Counted from the stretch's first letter, positions 52,791-61,868 are shown. The stretch: 64,000 bases of DNA from Verrucomicrobiota bacterium (GCA_025353105.1 JANXRG010000088.1:1-64000); one strand, 5' to 3'. Numbers and translations are program-made. The notes: a model not told the origin generated them from the letters alone.

Positions 52791-54992
52791 ATGACTTTGC
52801 CGCTTCGTCGCCTGTTGCTCGCATTGGCGCTCGCACTTGTGGGGGTGGTTTCCGCGCGCGCCCAAACGCACCAGGGCTTGGAGTTGGTGCAGGCAGAACT
52901 CGTGGCCGACACTACCGGCATCGCCCCCGGACGGCCCTTCACGGTGGGTCTCCGCCTGCGCATGGCGAAGGACTGGCACACGTACTGGAAATACGCCGGC
53001 GATTTTGGGCTGCCGACTGAGATCCAATGGGACCTGCCGGCCGGCTTCAAAGCCGGGACGATCCAATGGCCCCTGCCGGATCGTCAGGTCACGGGCGGCG
53101 ACATCGTCACGTTTGGTTACGATGGTGAAGTCCTGCTCATGACGGAAATCACACCGCCGGCGAATGTGCCGGGCGGTCCGGTGACGATCCAGGCAAAGGC
53201 CTCGTGGCTCGTGTGCAAGGAAAGCTGCGTGCCTGGCGAGGCGGATTTGAAAATCACGTTGCCGGTCAGCACCGGCGGAGCGGAACTCGCGAATGCGGAA
53301 TTGTTCGCGAAACACCGGGCCCAACTGCCCAGGACGTTTGGCCCGGCGGCGGGTTTTTCGGTCTCGCGAACGATCGCACCGAAGGAAATAGTGTTCGAAT
53401 TCAGCGGCCTCCAGCCCGGCGAGGCCAAGTCGCTTGATTTCTATCCTCTGCCGCCGGACGCGAGCGTCGTGATTGGTGATCCCATCGTCGAGCGCAGCGC
53501 CGGGTCCGCCCGCGTGCGCATTCCGCTGCAGTCGGAGTCGGCCGCGACGGACCAAATCACAGGCGTCGTCGCGTTCGACCGCGCCAATCATCGCCAGGGA
53601 TGGCAAATTCCAGTCGCCGCCTTTGCGCCGCCGCGGGTCGCGGCCGCGATCACGGCATCAGCCGCTCAAACGCAAGCTCCCGGAGGCAGCCTTTTCTACT
53701 TTCTGTGTCTGGGATTTCTCGGGGGCCTGATCCTCAACGTGATGCCGTGTGTGTTGCCGGTGCTCTCGCTGAAAATCTTCAGCTTCATCCAGCAAGCCGG
53801 CGAAGCGCCGCGGCGGGTGTTCCGGCTTGGCCTCACGTATTGTGCGGGAATCTTCACGTGGTTTCTAGGCCTGGCGATTCTGCTCGTGGCGCTGCGCGCG
53901 GCTGGCAACGAGGTCGGCTACGCGGTGCAATTTCAGAATCCGTTTTTCATCGTGGGTCTCTGCGCCGTCGTCTTTGTCTTCGCGCTGAACCTGCTCGGCG
54001 TATTTGAAATCATCCTGCCGGGAGAAATGCAAGGCAAACTGGCCGGCGCGACTTCACGGGAAGGTTACGGCGGCGCGTATTTTCAAGGCCTGCTCGTGAC
54101 CGTGCTGGCCACGAGCTGCACGGCGCCGCTGCTCGGCGCGGCCCTCGGTTTTGCGCTGTCGCAACCGGGGCCAATCGTCCTGCTCATGTTTGCGGCGGTC
54201 GCGCTTGGCATGGCTTCGCCGGTCCTGTTGCTCACGGCGCGCCCAGGCTGGATGAAATATCTCCCCCGCCCCGGCGCGTGGATGGTACGCGTGAAGCAGA
54301 TCACGGGCTTCGTCCTTCTGGCCACCGTGTTGTGGCTGTTGTGGATCGTCGGACAAATGCGCGGAGTCGACGCGATCATCTGGTGTGGCGCGCTGTTGCT
54401 CGGACTCGCGATCGCAGCCTGGTTGTTCGGCGCGTTCGTCACGCCGGTCAGCGTACCCTCGACCCGCCGGAAGGCGCTGGTTGCAATCGTGTTGATCCTT
54501 CTCGCGGTTGGTTTCGTCAGCATCCACGAGATTGCCGGGACCGAAAAAGCGGCGGGGCCGATCTCCGCGGTCAGCAGCGATCCAAAGGCCATTGCGTGGG
54601 AGAATTTCACGCCCGCGCGCCTCGATGCCGCGGTGGGCGAGGGCCGCCCGGTCTTCATCGACTTCACGGCGGACTGGTGCGTGAACTGCAAATTCAACGA
54701 GCGCACCGCGCTGGAGACCGATGCTGTGCGCGCGGCGCTGCGCGACCGCGGATTCCTCGCGCTCAAGGGCGACTGGACGCGCAACGATCCCGACATCACG
54801 CGCATACTGAAGAAATTCCAGCGCGCCGGCGTTCCGCTTTATCTGGTCTATCCCGCGGGCGGCGGCGCACCCCAGGTGCTGCCCGAGTTGCTGACGAAAC
54901 AAATCGTCCTCGATGCCCTGCAAGCCGCCGCACCCGCGAAAACCAATTCCCAAAAGATCACGCTCACCGAACGTCCGGCCGGCGCGCGTTGA
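52791..54992 (+). CDS. dsbD: Thiol:disulfide interchange protein DsbD
   Basis: A 733-residue three-domain protein. The N-terminal periplasmic domain has its redox pair in VCKESCVPG (near 150). Eight membrane segments carry the central pair, NVMPCVLPVLSLK and LATSCTAPLLG. The C-terminal thioredoxin domain has DWCVNCKFNE. Electrons pass from cytosolic thioredoxin to periplasmic partners. A signal peptide (LLLALALALVGVVSARAQ) starts at ATG 52791; a TTG seven codons earlier is less likely. A redoxin gene follows by 37 bases. Confidence 0.95.
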   Translation: MTLPLRRLLLALALALVGVVSARAQTHQGLELVQAELVADTTGIAPGRPFTVGLRLRMAKDWHTYWKYAGDFGLPTEIQWDLPAGFKAGTIQWPLPDRQVTGGDIVTFGYDGEVLLMTEITPPANVPGGPVTIQAKASWLVCKESCVPGEADLKITLPVSTGGAELANAELFAKHRAQLPRTFGPAAGFSVSRTIAPKEIVFEFSGLQPGEAKSLDFYPLPPDASVVIGDPIVERSAGSARVRIPLQSESAATDQITGVVAFDRANHRQGWQIPVAAFAPPRVAAAITASAAQTQAPGGSLFYFLCLGFLGGLILNVMPCVLPVLSLKIFSFIQQAGEAPRRVFRLGLTYCAGIFTWFLGLAILLVALRAAGNEVGYAVQFQNPFFIVGLCAVVFVFALNLLGVFEIILPGEMQGKLAGATSREGYGGAYFQGLLVTVLATSCTAPLLGAALGFALSQPGPIVLLMFAAVALGMASPVLLLTARPGWMKYLPRPGAWMVRVKQITGFVLLATVLWLLWIVGQMRGVDAIIWCGALLLGLAIAAWLFGAFVTPVSVPSTRRKALVAIVLILLAVGFVSIHEIAGTEKAAGPISAVSSDPKAIAWENFTPARLDAAVGEGRPVFIDFTADWCVNCKFNERTALETDAVRAALRDRGFLALKGDWTRNDPDITRILKKFQRAGVPLYLVYPAGGGAPQVLPELLTKQIVLDALQAAAPAKTNSQKITLTERPAGAR

Positions 54993-55029
54993 TTCCATCG
55001 AACCGCCGGATGACGACTCCATCATCGAA

Positions 55030-55635
55030 ATGAAGAAACTCGCTGTTTTCGCCCTCGCCGCCGCCTGCCTCGCCGCGGCTCCATTTGCCCGGGCTGAAGT
55101 CGCCGTCGGCCAGCCAGCTCCCGATTTCACGCTCACCGACACGAACGGCAGGAAGCACTCGCTGTCGTCGTTCAAGGGCAAGTACGTCGTGCTCGAATGG
55201 AACAATGCCGATTGCCCGTTTGTCGTGAAGCATTACGCCTCGAACAACATGCAAACCCTGCAGAAGACCTACACGGGCAAAGGCGTGATTTGGCTCACGA
55301 TTAATTCCGGCGCGCCCGGCAAGGATGGCGTCTATCCCGCCGCTGAATTGAACAAGATGACCCAGGCGAAGGGCGCGGCCCCGACTGCGTACCTGCTGGA
55401 CGGCGACGGCAAGGTCGGCAAGGCCTACGGCGCGAAGAACACGCCGCAGATGTTTGTGATCACGCCGGAAGGCAAGATCGCGTACATGGGCGCCATCGAT
55501 TCGATTCGCAGCGCCAACAAGGACGACGTGCCGAAGGCGACGAATTACGTCAAGGCCGCGCTCGACGCCACGATGGAAGGCAAGCCCGTGGCCACGCCAG
55601 TCTCCCAGCCATACGGTTGCAGCGTCAAGTATTAG
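55030..55635 (+). CDS. Exported AhpC/TSA-type redoxin
   Basis: A 201-residue exported protein. The signal peptide is LAVFALAAACLAAAPFARA. The redoxin core is PDFTLTDTNGRKHSLSSFKGKY, then a single redox Cys in NNADCPFVVKHY, where thioredoxins have CxxC. A second Cys lies at the C-terminal end (SQPYGCSVKY). This fits a peroxiredoxin-like two-Cys protein more than a thioredoxin. The dsbD gene lies directly upstream, so DsbD may reduce it. ATG at 55030. Confidence 0.85.
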   Translation: MKKLAVFALAAACLAAAPFARAEVAVGQPAPDFTLTDTNGRKHSLSSFKGKYVVLEWNNADCPFVVKHYASNNMQTLQKTYTGKGVIWLTINSGAPGKDGVYPAAELNKMTQAKGAAPTAYLLDGDGKVGKAYGAKNTPQMFVITPEGKIAYMGAIDSIRSANKDDVPKATNYVKAALDATMEGKPVATPVSQPYGCSVKY

Positions 55636-55658
55636 CCTGCTGACCAACAGTTTAGGAA

Positions 55659-55689
55659 AGCCGCGATCCACTGGGGTCGCCGCTTTTTT
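55659..55689 (+). terminator. Terminator after the dsbD-redoxin pair
   Basis: AGC-GCGA-TCC pairs with GGG-TCGC-GCT with one mismatch, followed by six T residues. It abuts the palindromic element at 55690. Confidence 0.6.
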
Positions 55690-55788
55690 GGTGGAACGTG
55701 ACCTCCGGGCGCGTGGGCGAAAACTAATGCCGCCCGCCCCCGTGGGCGGCCAAGCCAAAGGCAACGCGCTCGGAGATCGCGTTCCACC
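55690..55788. repeat. 99-bp palindromic dispersed element
   Basis: The left end GGTGGAACGTGACCTCCGGG and the right end CTCGGAGATCGCGTTCCACC are inverted with few mismatches over about 25 bases. A central hairpin GCCGCCC/GGGCGGC is nested inside. Nearly the same length as the copy at 13210-13307. Confidence 0.75.
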
Positions 55789-55865
55789 TGCGCTCGGCCA
55801 GGCTGCCGCCATCCGTTTGCGGTAAGCCCGTCGATGCCCCTCCCCAAATTCGTGCGCAAAGCGAT

Positions 55866-55893
55866 TTGCATTTGGGCCGGACGTTTGTAGTTT
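55866..55893 (+). promoter_or_regulatory. Candidate promoter of rpoA-rplQ
   Basis: TTGCAT (55866-55871) and TAGTTT (55888-55893) are 16 bases apart, about 135 bases before the rpoA start. The matches are fair; the leader between holds a small CCGCC/GGCGG hairpin. Confidence 0.4.
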
Positions 55894-56029
55894 CCCGACC
55901 CCTTTTCCGCCTCCCGGCGGCTGAGGGGAATCAAAAGCGAGCTTATTACCCGCCCGTTGGTCCCTGGGCTGTGCCTTCCGAGGTGCGGCCGACTCGTCAG
56001 GGGAAACCCGGTGCCCTACACAAAATACC

Positions 56030-57040
56030 ATGCCCATCCGCCTCGGACGCTTCGAAATGCCCAAATCCCTCCACAAGGAGGAATCGGCTGACAAGCTCAA
56101 CTTCGCCATTTTCACCGCCGAACCCTTTGAATCGGGTTACGGCCACACGATCGGTAACTCCCTTCGCCGCGTGCTCCTTTCCTCGTTGGAAGGCGCCGCC
56201 ATCATCAGCGTGCGCATCACCGGCGCCGCCCACGAATTTCAGACCCTGCCCGGCGTCGTCGAGGATTGCACGGACATCATCCTCAACCTAAAAAAAATCC
56301 GCTTCCTCGCGTATGATCACGACATCCGCACGCTCACGCTCTCGGTGAATCGTGAAGGCATCGTGACGGCCGCCGACATTCAGGAAGTTGCGGGATGCGA
56401 AGTCCTCAACAAGGACCAGCACATCTGCACTGTCGACAAGAAGCACAAGCTCGAGATGGAGATGGAAGTCCGCGTCGGCCGCGGGTTCGCCACCGGCGAC
56501 GAAAACAAGCGCCCGGATCAGGTGATTGGGGTCATCGCCATCGACTCGATCTTCTCGCCGGTCACGAAGGTGAAGTACTCGGTCGAGAACACTCGCGTCG
56601 GCCAGCGCACGGATTACGACAAGCTCATCATGGAGATCACCACGGACGGCCGCGTGACGCCGGAATCGGCCCTCCAGCAGGCGAGCGCGATTCTGCGCAA
56701 GCATCTGGATCCGTTCGTCAACTACGACGACAACCTGATCGAGATCGATCAATCCACGCAGGAAGCCAGCCAGGAGAACGTGAAGCTCAAGAAGCTCCTG
56801 AACATGAGCGTTAATGAGATCGAACTTTCCGTCCGCGCCGCAAACTGCCTGAACAACGCGAACATCACCACGGTTGGCCAGCTCGCCATGAAGACCGAGG
56901 CCGAGATGCTCAAGTACCGCAACTTCGGCAAGAAGTCCCTCAACGAAATCAAGGAGAAGCTGCAGGGCCTCGGCCTGACGCTCGGCATGAAGTTTGAGCC
57001 CGGTCTGATCGAACCCGCCCCCGCCCTCGTCGAGGCTTAA
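56030..57040 (+). CDS. rpoA: DNA-directed RNA polymerase subunit alpha
   Basis: A 336-residue alpha subunit. The N-terminal assembly domain has FAIFTAEPFESGYGHTIGNS and LRRVLLSSLEGAA. The C-terminal domain, from about 255, carries LLNMSVNEIELSVRAANCL and MLKYRNFGKKSLNEIKEKL, which bind UP elements and activators. Full length. ATG at 56030. rplQ follows 32 bases on. In most bacteria rpoA follows rpsM-rpsK-rpsD, but here the upstream gene is a redoxin with its own terminator. Confidence 0.98.
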   Translation: MPIRLGRFEMPKSLHKEESADKLNFAIFTAEPFESGYGHTIGNSLRRVLLSSLEGAAIISVRITGAAHEFQTLPGVVEDCTDIILNLKKIRFLAYDHDIRTLTLSVNREGIVTAADIQEVAGCEVLNKDQHICTVDKKHKLEMEMEVRVGRGFATGDENKRPDQVIGVIAIDSIFSPVTKVKYSVENTRVGQRTDYDKLIMEITTDGRVTPESALQQASAILRKHLDPFVNYDDNLIEIDQSTQEASQENVKLKKLLNMSVNEIELSVRAANCLNNANITTVGQLAMKTEAEMLKYRNFGKKSLNEIKEKLQGLGLTLGMKFEPGLIEPAPALVEA

Positions 57041-57072
57041 TCACTCATCATTCGTTCTGATATTTCCCCGTC

Positions 57073-57549
57073 ATGAGACACGGTAAAAAAGTTAAAAAAC
57101 TCGGCCGCAAGGCCGAACACCGCGACGCGATGCTCGCCAACCTGGTGTGTGACCTCATCCGTCACGGCCGGATCCGCACGACCGTCGCGAAAGCAAAGGC
57201 GGTCCGCCCGTTCGCCGAAAAGATGATCACGCTCGGTAAGCGCGGCACGCTGCACACGCGACGCGTCGCCATTTCCAAACTGCAACAGGTCGACATGGTC
57301 AAACGCCTGTTCGATGTGGTCGCTCCGCTGAACGCCGCGCGGGTTGGCGGATACTGCCGCATCGTCAAGCTTGGGCCGCGCCACAGCGACGCGGCGCCGA
57401 TGGCGTTCATCGAATGGGTCGACAAGCCCGCGATCGAGAATTCGGACGTCATCATCGATCCGGATACCGTAAAGGCCGAGCAAAAGGCCGCCAAGGCTGC
57501 CGCGAAGAAGACCAAGGCCGAGAAGCCGGACGACGACAAGAAGTCCTGA
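57073..57549 (+). CDS. rplQ: Large ribosomal subunit protein bL17
   Basis: A 158-residue protein. The bL17 signature is MRHGKKVKKLGRKAEHRDAM at the N-terminus, followed by LVCDLIRHGRIRTTVAKAK and GGYCRIVKLGPRHSDAAPMA. A Lys/Ala-rich acidic-basic tail of about 30 residues (KAAKAAAKKTKAEKPDDDKK) extends past the E. coli end. It sits in the usual position after rpoA and is ended by a strong hairpin. Confidence 0.97.
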   Translation: MRHGKKVKKLGRKAEHRDAMLANLVCDLIRHGRIRTTVAKAKAVRPFAEKMITLGKRGTLHTRRVAISKLQQVDMVKRLFDVVAPLNAARVGGYCRIVKLGPRHSDAAPMAFIEWVDKPAIENSDVIIDPDTVKAEQKAAKAAAKKTKAEKPDDDKKS

Positions 57550-57585
57550 TTTAAAGGAATCTCAAACGCAAGTGCGAGTTCGTGG

Positions 57586-57612
57586 GGGGCCAGCCGCAGG
57601 GCTGGCCCCTTT
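57586..57612 (+). terminator. Terminator of rpoA-rplQ
   Basis: A perfect 10-bp stem GGGGCCAGCC/GGCTGGCCCC with a GCAG loop is followed by a short TTT. The U-run is short, but the stem is very stable. Confidence 0.75.
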
Positions 57613-57700
57613 CGCGTCCAGGGGTATTTCGAGAAGAGATGACGTCTCGCGCATCCTTGTAGTCGGCCTCGCTGAGGCCGGGGTGGGCGGGACGCCTGCG

Positions 57701-57730
57701 GAAACTCGAAGCTCGAAATTCGAGTTTCCC
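57701..57730. repeat. Short TCGAA hairpin element
   Basis: GGAAACTCGAA (57700-57710) and TTCGAGTTTCC (57719-57729) are perfectly inverted around GCTCGAAA. This is the minimal form of the composite elements at 9717, 19073, 42680 and 45291. It lies between convergent rplQ and malonyl-CoA decarboxylase genes. Confidence 0.75.
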
Positions 57731-57740
57731 GCCCCGCGGA

Positions 57741-59147
57741 TCACATCCCGGCCGCGCGCTGGATCACCGACGTCGCCGCAATCCTGCCCTCGTAGGTGAA
57801 GCTCTCGACGTTCTTCTCGATGTCGTCGGGCAGATAACGGTAGTTCACCATCATGCCGTACGACTCGGCAAAACCCTTCGCCGAGCGATCGGCCAGCCAG
57901 TTCAATCGCTCGACCCGCGAGCCATTGCCAAGATGAAATCGCGCCACCGGATCCGCCGGAGCGGTGTCCTTCTTCACGCGCAGCAAATAGAACGCGGCCA
58001 GCTTGGTCATCGGTTCGCGCAACGCCTCGGCCAGCACCGCGTCCTCGCTCCAGGCCGCGTCCCGCAATACGCGCAGCAAAGTCGGCCGGCCCGCGCGTCC
58101 GCCGGTCGCCGCGGCCAGCTTCTTGAAGTCGTCGACCTTGAGTGGATGATCGAGCTTCCCGCTGAGACATTCGTCAAGCCACATCCGGAATCGCGGCATC
58201 GGCGACAGCGTGGAAAACACCTTCAACCGCGGCAGGTCGCGCTGCAGGTCCTCGATGACACGCTTCAACAGAAAATTTCCCAGCGAGACTCCGCGCAATC
58301 CCACTTGCGCACTCGAGATCGAATAGAAGATTGCGGTATCCGCCTTCTCCGTGCAGTGGACCGGGGCGTGCTCATCGAGAAGCGACTCGATGTTCGACGA
58401 GAGCTGCGAGGTCAGCGCAATCTCGACAAAGATGAGCGGCTCCAACGGCATCCGGGGGTGAAAGAACGCGTAGCACCGCCGATCCGAGTCGAGCCGGTTC
58501 TTAAGATCACCCCACGATTGGATCGCATGCACGGCCTCGTACTCGATTAATTTTTCCAGCAGTGCCGCCGGCGAATTCCACGTGATGCGTTCGAGCGTGA
58601 GAAAGCCCACGTCGAACCAACTCGTGAGCTGCGCCTTTAGGTCCTGATCGAGTACGGCAAGATCCGCATGATCTTTCTGGAAGCGCAGGAGATCCGCGCG
58701 CAGGTCCATCAGGAACTTCAATCCGTCCGGCAGCGCGTTAAACTGCGTCAGAATGCGCGACCGGGGCGAAATCACCGCCTCGCGGAGATCCATTTCGAAT
58801 TTCCATTCGTTCGGCGTGCCGATCGACTCCGCATATGCCGCGTGCGCGTGAGCCGTCGCCTTCGGGTTAGGTCCGAACTCCTTTGCCAGCAAATCCAAAA
58901 ACTCGAGCTTTCCGTTCGCTTCGAGCCCCCGGTAGGCCTCGCCCAATCCTGCGGCGCGCGTGCGCGCGGTAACCTGTCCGCCGGCTTCTCGTGCGCAATC
59001 CCCCAACTGCTCGCGGACCTGCCGAAGTTGTCGACTCAGCTTCGGCTTCGCGGTCGTCGCCGGGGGCGGCTCCGACGACTTCGGCCGCCAAAGCGTCGCC
59101 ATGCGATCCAGCCCGCGAGAGAAAAGGTTTCGGTCCATGAAGCTCAT
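57741..59147 (-). CDS. Malonyl-CoA decarboxylase
   Basis: A 468-residue protein of the MCD family, which converts malonyl-CoA to acetyl-CoA and CO2. An N-terminal helical domain (about 40-200) is followed by a GNAT-like catalytic domain. Conserved stretches are RCYAFFHPRMPLEPLIFVEIA, TAIFYSISSAQVGLRGVSLGNFL, LKVFSTLSPMPRFRMWL and VARFHLGNGSRVERLNWLAD. The catalytic Ser and His of the family lie in the last two. ATG at 59147 is preferred over a longer start. No matB/matC neighbour. It may balance malonyl-CoA; a link to the ketosynthase at 17823 is only speculative. Confidence 0.88.
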   Translation of the reverse strand: MSFMDRNLFSRGLDRMATLWRPKSSEPPPATTAKPKLSRQLRQVREQLGDCAREAGGQVTARTRAAGLGEAYRGLEANGKLEFLDLLAKEFGPNPKATAHAHAAYAESIGTPNEWKFEMDLREAVISPRSRILTQFNALPDGLKFLMDLRADLLRFQKDHADLAVLDQDLKAQLTSWFDVGFLTLERITWNSPAALLEKLIEYEAVHAIQSWGDLKNRLDSDRRCYAFFHPRMPLEPLIFVEIALTSQLSSNIESLLDEHAPVHCTEKADTAIFYSISSAQVGLRGVSLGNFLLKRVIEDLQRDLPRLKVFSTLSPMPRFRMWLDECLSGKLDHPLKVDDFKKLAAATGGRAGRPTLLRVLRDAAWSEDAVLAEALREPMTKLAAFYLLRVKKDTAPADPVARFHLGNGSRVERLNWLADRSAKGFAESYGMMVNYRYLPDDIEKNVESFTYEGRIAATSVIQRAAGM

Positions 59148-59344
59148 CCGGCCGGCCGCGCACTTCCGGAGCGACCGCCCCTTGAGCCGCAATCAATCAT
59201 CGTCCGCCGAAAATGCGAATTATTCGAAGGGTATGTGAGCGTGAGCGGGGTTGTTTGGATTGTCCCTCAGCCGGTCGCAATATGTACGGACGCGCATCAC
59301 GCGCGATCGGATTCGGTCCCGCGCCCCGCGCGAGGACTCCAGTT

Positions 59345-60406
59345 TTAGCCCGCGAGAATTCCGATGAGCTGTTCGTAACGACGATGCGCCGCTAATCCGG
59401 AAATCCATCGGCGGGGAATGGCCGACTCGCCGAGGGCCGCACCGAGGATCGCACCAAGGACGGCCCCGCGATGACAGTTGTCACCGCCCAGATTCGTGTT
59501 GGCGATCAAGCCGCCCGCGAAATCGTGTTGGTATTTGGCCGCAAGGAAAAGCGTCGCCGGCAGCGCGTCATCCAGATAGCACGCCGGACTCATCCGCGGA
59601 CCAATCACCGCCTCGTCCGCCTCCTCCAGCCAGTTCAGGATCGGATGACGGCGCAGCCATGACTGGCTCATCGCGCCGGCCAGGGCGGTGCGCGCGTCAA
59701 ACGTCCCTTCCAGCAACGCCAGCAGCAGCTTCGCGTACGCGTCGGCGGAAACGGTCACCAAATCGCCGCGATGCGTGAGATGCAGATGCTGCCGGACCAC
59801 CGCCAACGCCTGGTCCGGCTCGTTCCGGTAGCGCACCACCAGCGGCGCCAGGCCCGCGAGTCCGCCGATGTGAATGTCCTCCGCCGCACATTCCCACGGA
59901 TTCAGGCCGGTCGCATAGCGCGTGAAGAAATTGCGATGGCATTCCTCGACGTACGTGTCGCGATGGCGGCCGGCCTCAAGCATGAATCGAACGTATCGTT
60001 CCGCCGCATCGGACGGCGTGTAGCCACCGGTCGTCGCGAGCGAATCCATCAGCTCCGCCGCGAGCTGCAGATTCAGCGTGTTCTCACCGGCCGCGAGAAA
60101 TTGGTGATAATGCACATCGCGCTGACCCCAGAACTTTGCCTGGTCGTGAAGAATGTCGCCGCGCTCGTTTCGCGCCTCGTACTTCGAACGCCATAAAATA
60201 CTGCCCGGATGCGGGTTTCTGGGTTCGACGAAATCGAGCACGAGACCGTAATCGCGGCGCATGGCCGTGCGATCATAGTACCAGTGCACCGGCATCGCGA
60301 GCGCATCGCCGATGAGCATTCCCCACAACGCACCGCGGGCGCGATCGCGATCCGTTCGCGCCGGCGCGAATGACTTTTTCGATGGGGTGGATTCAGCAAG
60401 CATCAT
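59345..60406 (-). CDS. ADP-ribosylglycohydrolase-family protein
   Basis: A 353-residue helical protein. The first metal motif is GMLIGDALAMPVHW, and the second is IHIGGLAGLAPLVVRYR. The last motif reads NTNLGGDNCHRGAVLGAILG, where most members have GGDTDT or DSD; the second Asp of the Mg site is therefore changed to Cys. It may remove ADP-ribose from proteins or hydrolyse a related N-glycoside. Two ATG codons lie in tandem at 60406 and 60403. It is 88 bases downstream of the NtrC-type regulator gene. Confidence 0.82.
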   Translation of the reverse strand: MMLAESTPSKKSFAPARTDRDRARGALWGMLIGDALAMPVHWYYDRTAMRRDYGLVLDFVEPRNPHPGSILWRSKYEARNERGDILHDQAKFWGQRDVHYHQFLAAGENTLNLQLAAELMDSLATTGGYTPSDAAERYVRFMLEAGRHRDTYVEECHRNFFTRYATGLNPWECAAEDIHIGGLAGLAPLVVRYRNEPDQALAVVRQHLHLTHRGDLVTVSADAYAKLLLALLEGTFDARTALAGAMSQSWLRRHPILNWLEEADEAVIGPRMSPACYLDDALPATLFLAAKYQHDFAGGLIANTNLGGDNCHRGAVLGAILGAALGESAIPRRWISGLAAHRRYEQLIGILAG

Positions 60407-60494
60407 CCAAACTATTCGGCTCGCAGGCCGCCGGCGGATGCCACTTTTCTCCGATCCTCCGATCCTCCGAACGCGCCGAACCGCGAAGCGCTTG

Positions 60495-61868
60495 TTAGGC
60501 CCGCTTGCTCTTGACCTCAAGCTTGCGATAGAGCGTCGCCATGCTGATCCCAAGCATGGATGCGGTCTTCTCGCGCGAGCCACCGTTGTAACGCATGGTC
60601 TGCTCGATGTACTTCCGCTCCTCGTTCGCGATGTAGTCCTCGAGCCTTTGGCCCACCGGCATTTCGATCACGTTGTCCTTGAAGCTCACCGGCGCGATTC
60701 GGCCCTGGACCTGCGGCGGAAGATCGCTCGGGCGAATGAGCATGTCGTCGCATAGGGCGCACGCGCGCTCGATCGCATTTTCCAGTTCGCGGACGTTACC
60801 GGGCCACGCGTAGGCGCAAAGCAGATCGATCGACTCCGCCTCAATCTTCCGTGCTTCGAGACCGGTCTGGGCGGCGTTCTTCTGCAGGAAATGACTCACG
60901 AGCAGGGGAATATCCTCGGGACGTTCACGCAACGCCGGCATGTCGAGCGGGATGACCGCGAGACGGTAGTAAAGATCCTCGCGAAACTTTCCGTTGCGTG
61001 TCTTCTCGGCGAGCGGCTCGTTCGAGGCGGCCACCACGCGCACGTTTACCGGCACGCTCTTGGTGTCGCCGACGCGGCGCAGCGTCCGCTCCTGCAGCAC
61101 GCGCAGCAGCTTGGTCTGCAGCGAGAGCGCCATCGAATTGATTTCATCCAGAAAAATTGTGCCCTGCTCGGCCTCCTCGAACAGCCCCATCTTGTCCTGG
61201 AACGCGCCGGTGAAGGATCCCTTCTTGTGGCCGAAGAGCTCGCTCTCGAGAAGATTCTCCGGCAACGCGCTGCAGTTCACCGCGACGAAGGGGTGATGCT
61301 GACGCTTGCTGTTGAAGTGGAGCGCGCGTGCGACCAGCTCCTTGCCCGTACCACTCTCGCCCTGCACGAGGATGGTGCTGTCCGTGTCGGCCACCTTGTT
61401 GATCAAGTGGTAAATATTCTGCATCGAACGGCTGCTGCCGACGATGTTCTCAAAGCGGTATTTGTTCTTGAGTTCCTTCTTGAGGATGACGTTTTCGCGC
61501 ATCGCCGCCTGGAAATCCAACGCGCGCTGGACCGTGAGCTTCAGCTCGTCGATCTTAAATGGCTTCGTGACGTAGTCGTACGCCCCCATCTTCATCGCCT
61601 CCACCGCCTTTTCGACGGACGCGTAGGCCGTGATCAGGATGACGGCGGTCTGAGGGAGAAGCTCGCGACATTGCTGTAACACGTCGAAACCAGTCATCTT
61701 CTCCATCTTGATGTCGGCGATCACGACATGGGGCGTGATGGCGGCGATGTTTTCCATCGCCCGCTCCGCCGAACTGAAGGGATACGCTTGGTGGCCGTTC
61801 TCCCGACACAAGGTCGAGATGACCTCCACCATCGCAGGCTCGTCGTCGATGATAACAATCTTCGCCAT
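60495..61868 (-). CDS. Sigma-54-dependent response regulator, NtrC family
   Basis: A 457-residue transcription activator. The receiver domain has the acidic pair at DDEP, phospho-acceptor Asp52 in VVIADIKM and Lys in YVTKPFK. The AAA+ domain has Walker A GESGTGKE (near 170), a sigma-54 contact loop GSFTGA in place of GAFTGA (near 215) and Walker B GTIFLDEIN. The C-terminus has a Fis-type helix-turn-helix (KTASMLGISMATLYRKLE). Its kinase is not in the window. The Ser variant of the loop is known in functional members. ATG at 61868. Confidence 0.94.
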   Translation of the reverse strand: MAKIVIIDDEPAMVEVISTLCRENGHQAYPFSSAERAMENIAAITPHVVIADIKMEKMTGFDVLQQCRELLPQTAVILITAYASVEKAVEAMKMGAYDYVTKPFKIDELKLTVQRALDFQAAMRENVILKKELKNKYRFENIVGSSRSMQNIYHLINKVADTDSTILVQGESGTGKELVARALHFNSKRQHHPFVAVNCSALPENLLESELFGHKKGSFTGAFQDKMGLFEEAEQGTIFLDEINSMALSLQTKLLRVLQERTLRRVGDTKSVPVNVRVVAASNEPLAEKTRNGKFREDLYYRLAVIPLDMPALRERPEDIPLLVSHFLQKNAAQTGLEARKIEAESIDLLCAYAWPGNVRELENAIERACALCDDMLIRPSDLPPQVQGRIAPVSFKDNVIEMPVGQRLEDYIANEERKYIEQTMRYNGGSREKTASMLGISMATLYRKLEVKSKRA

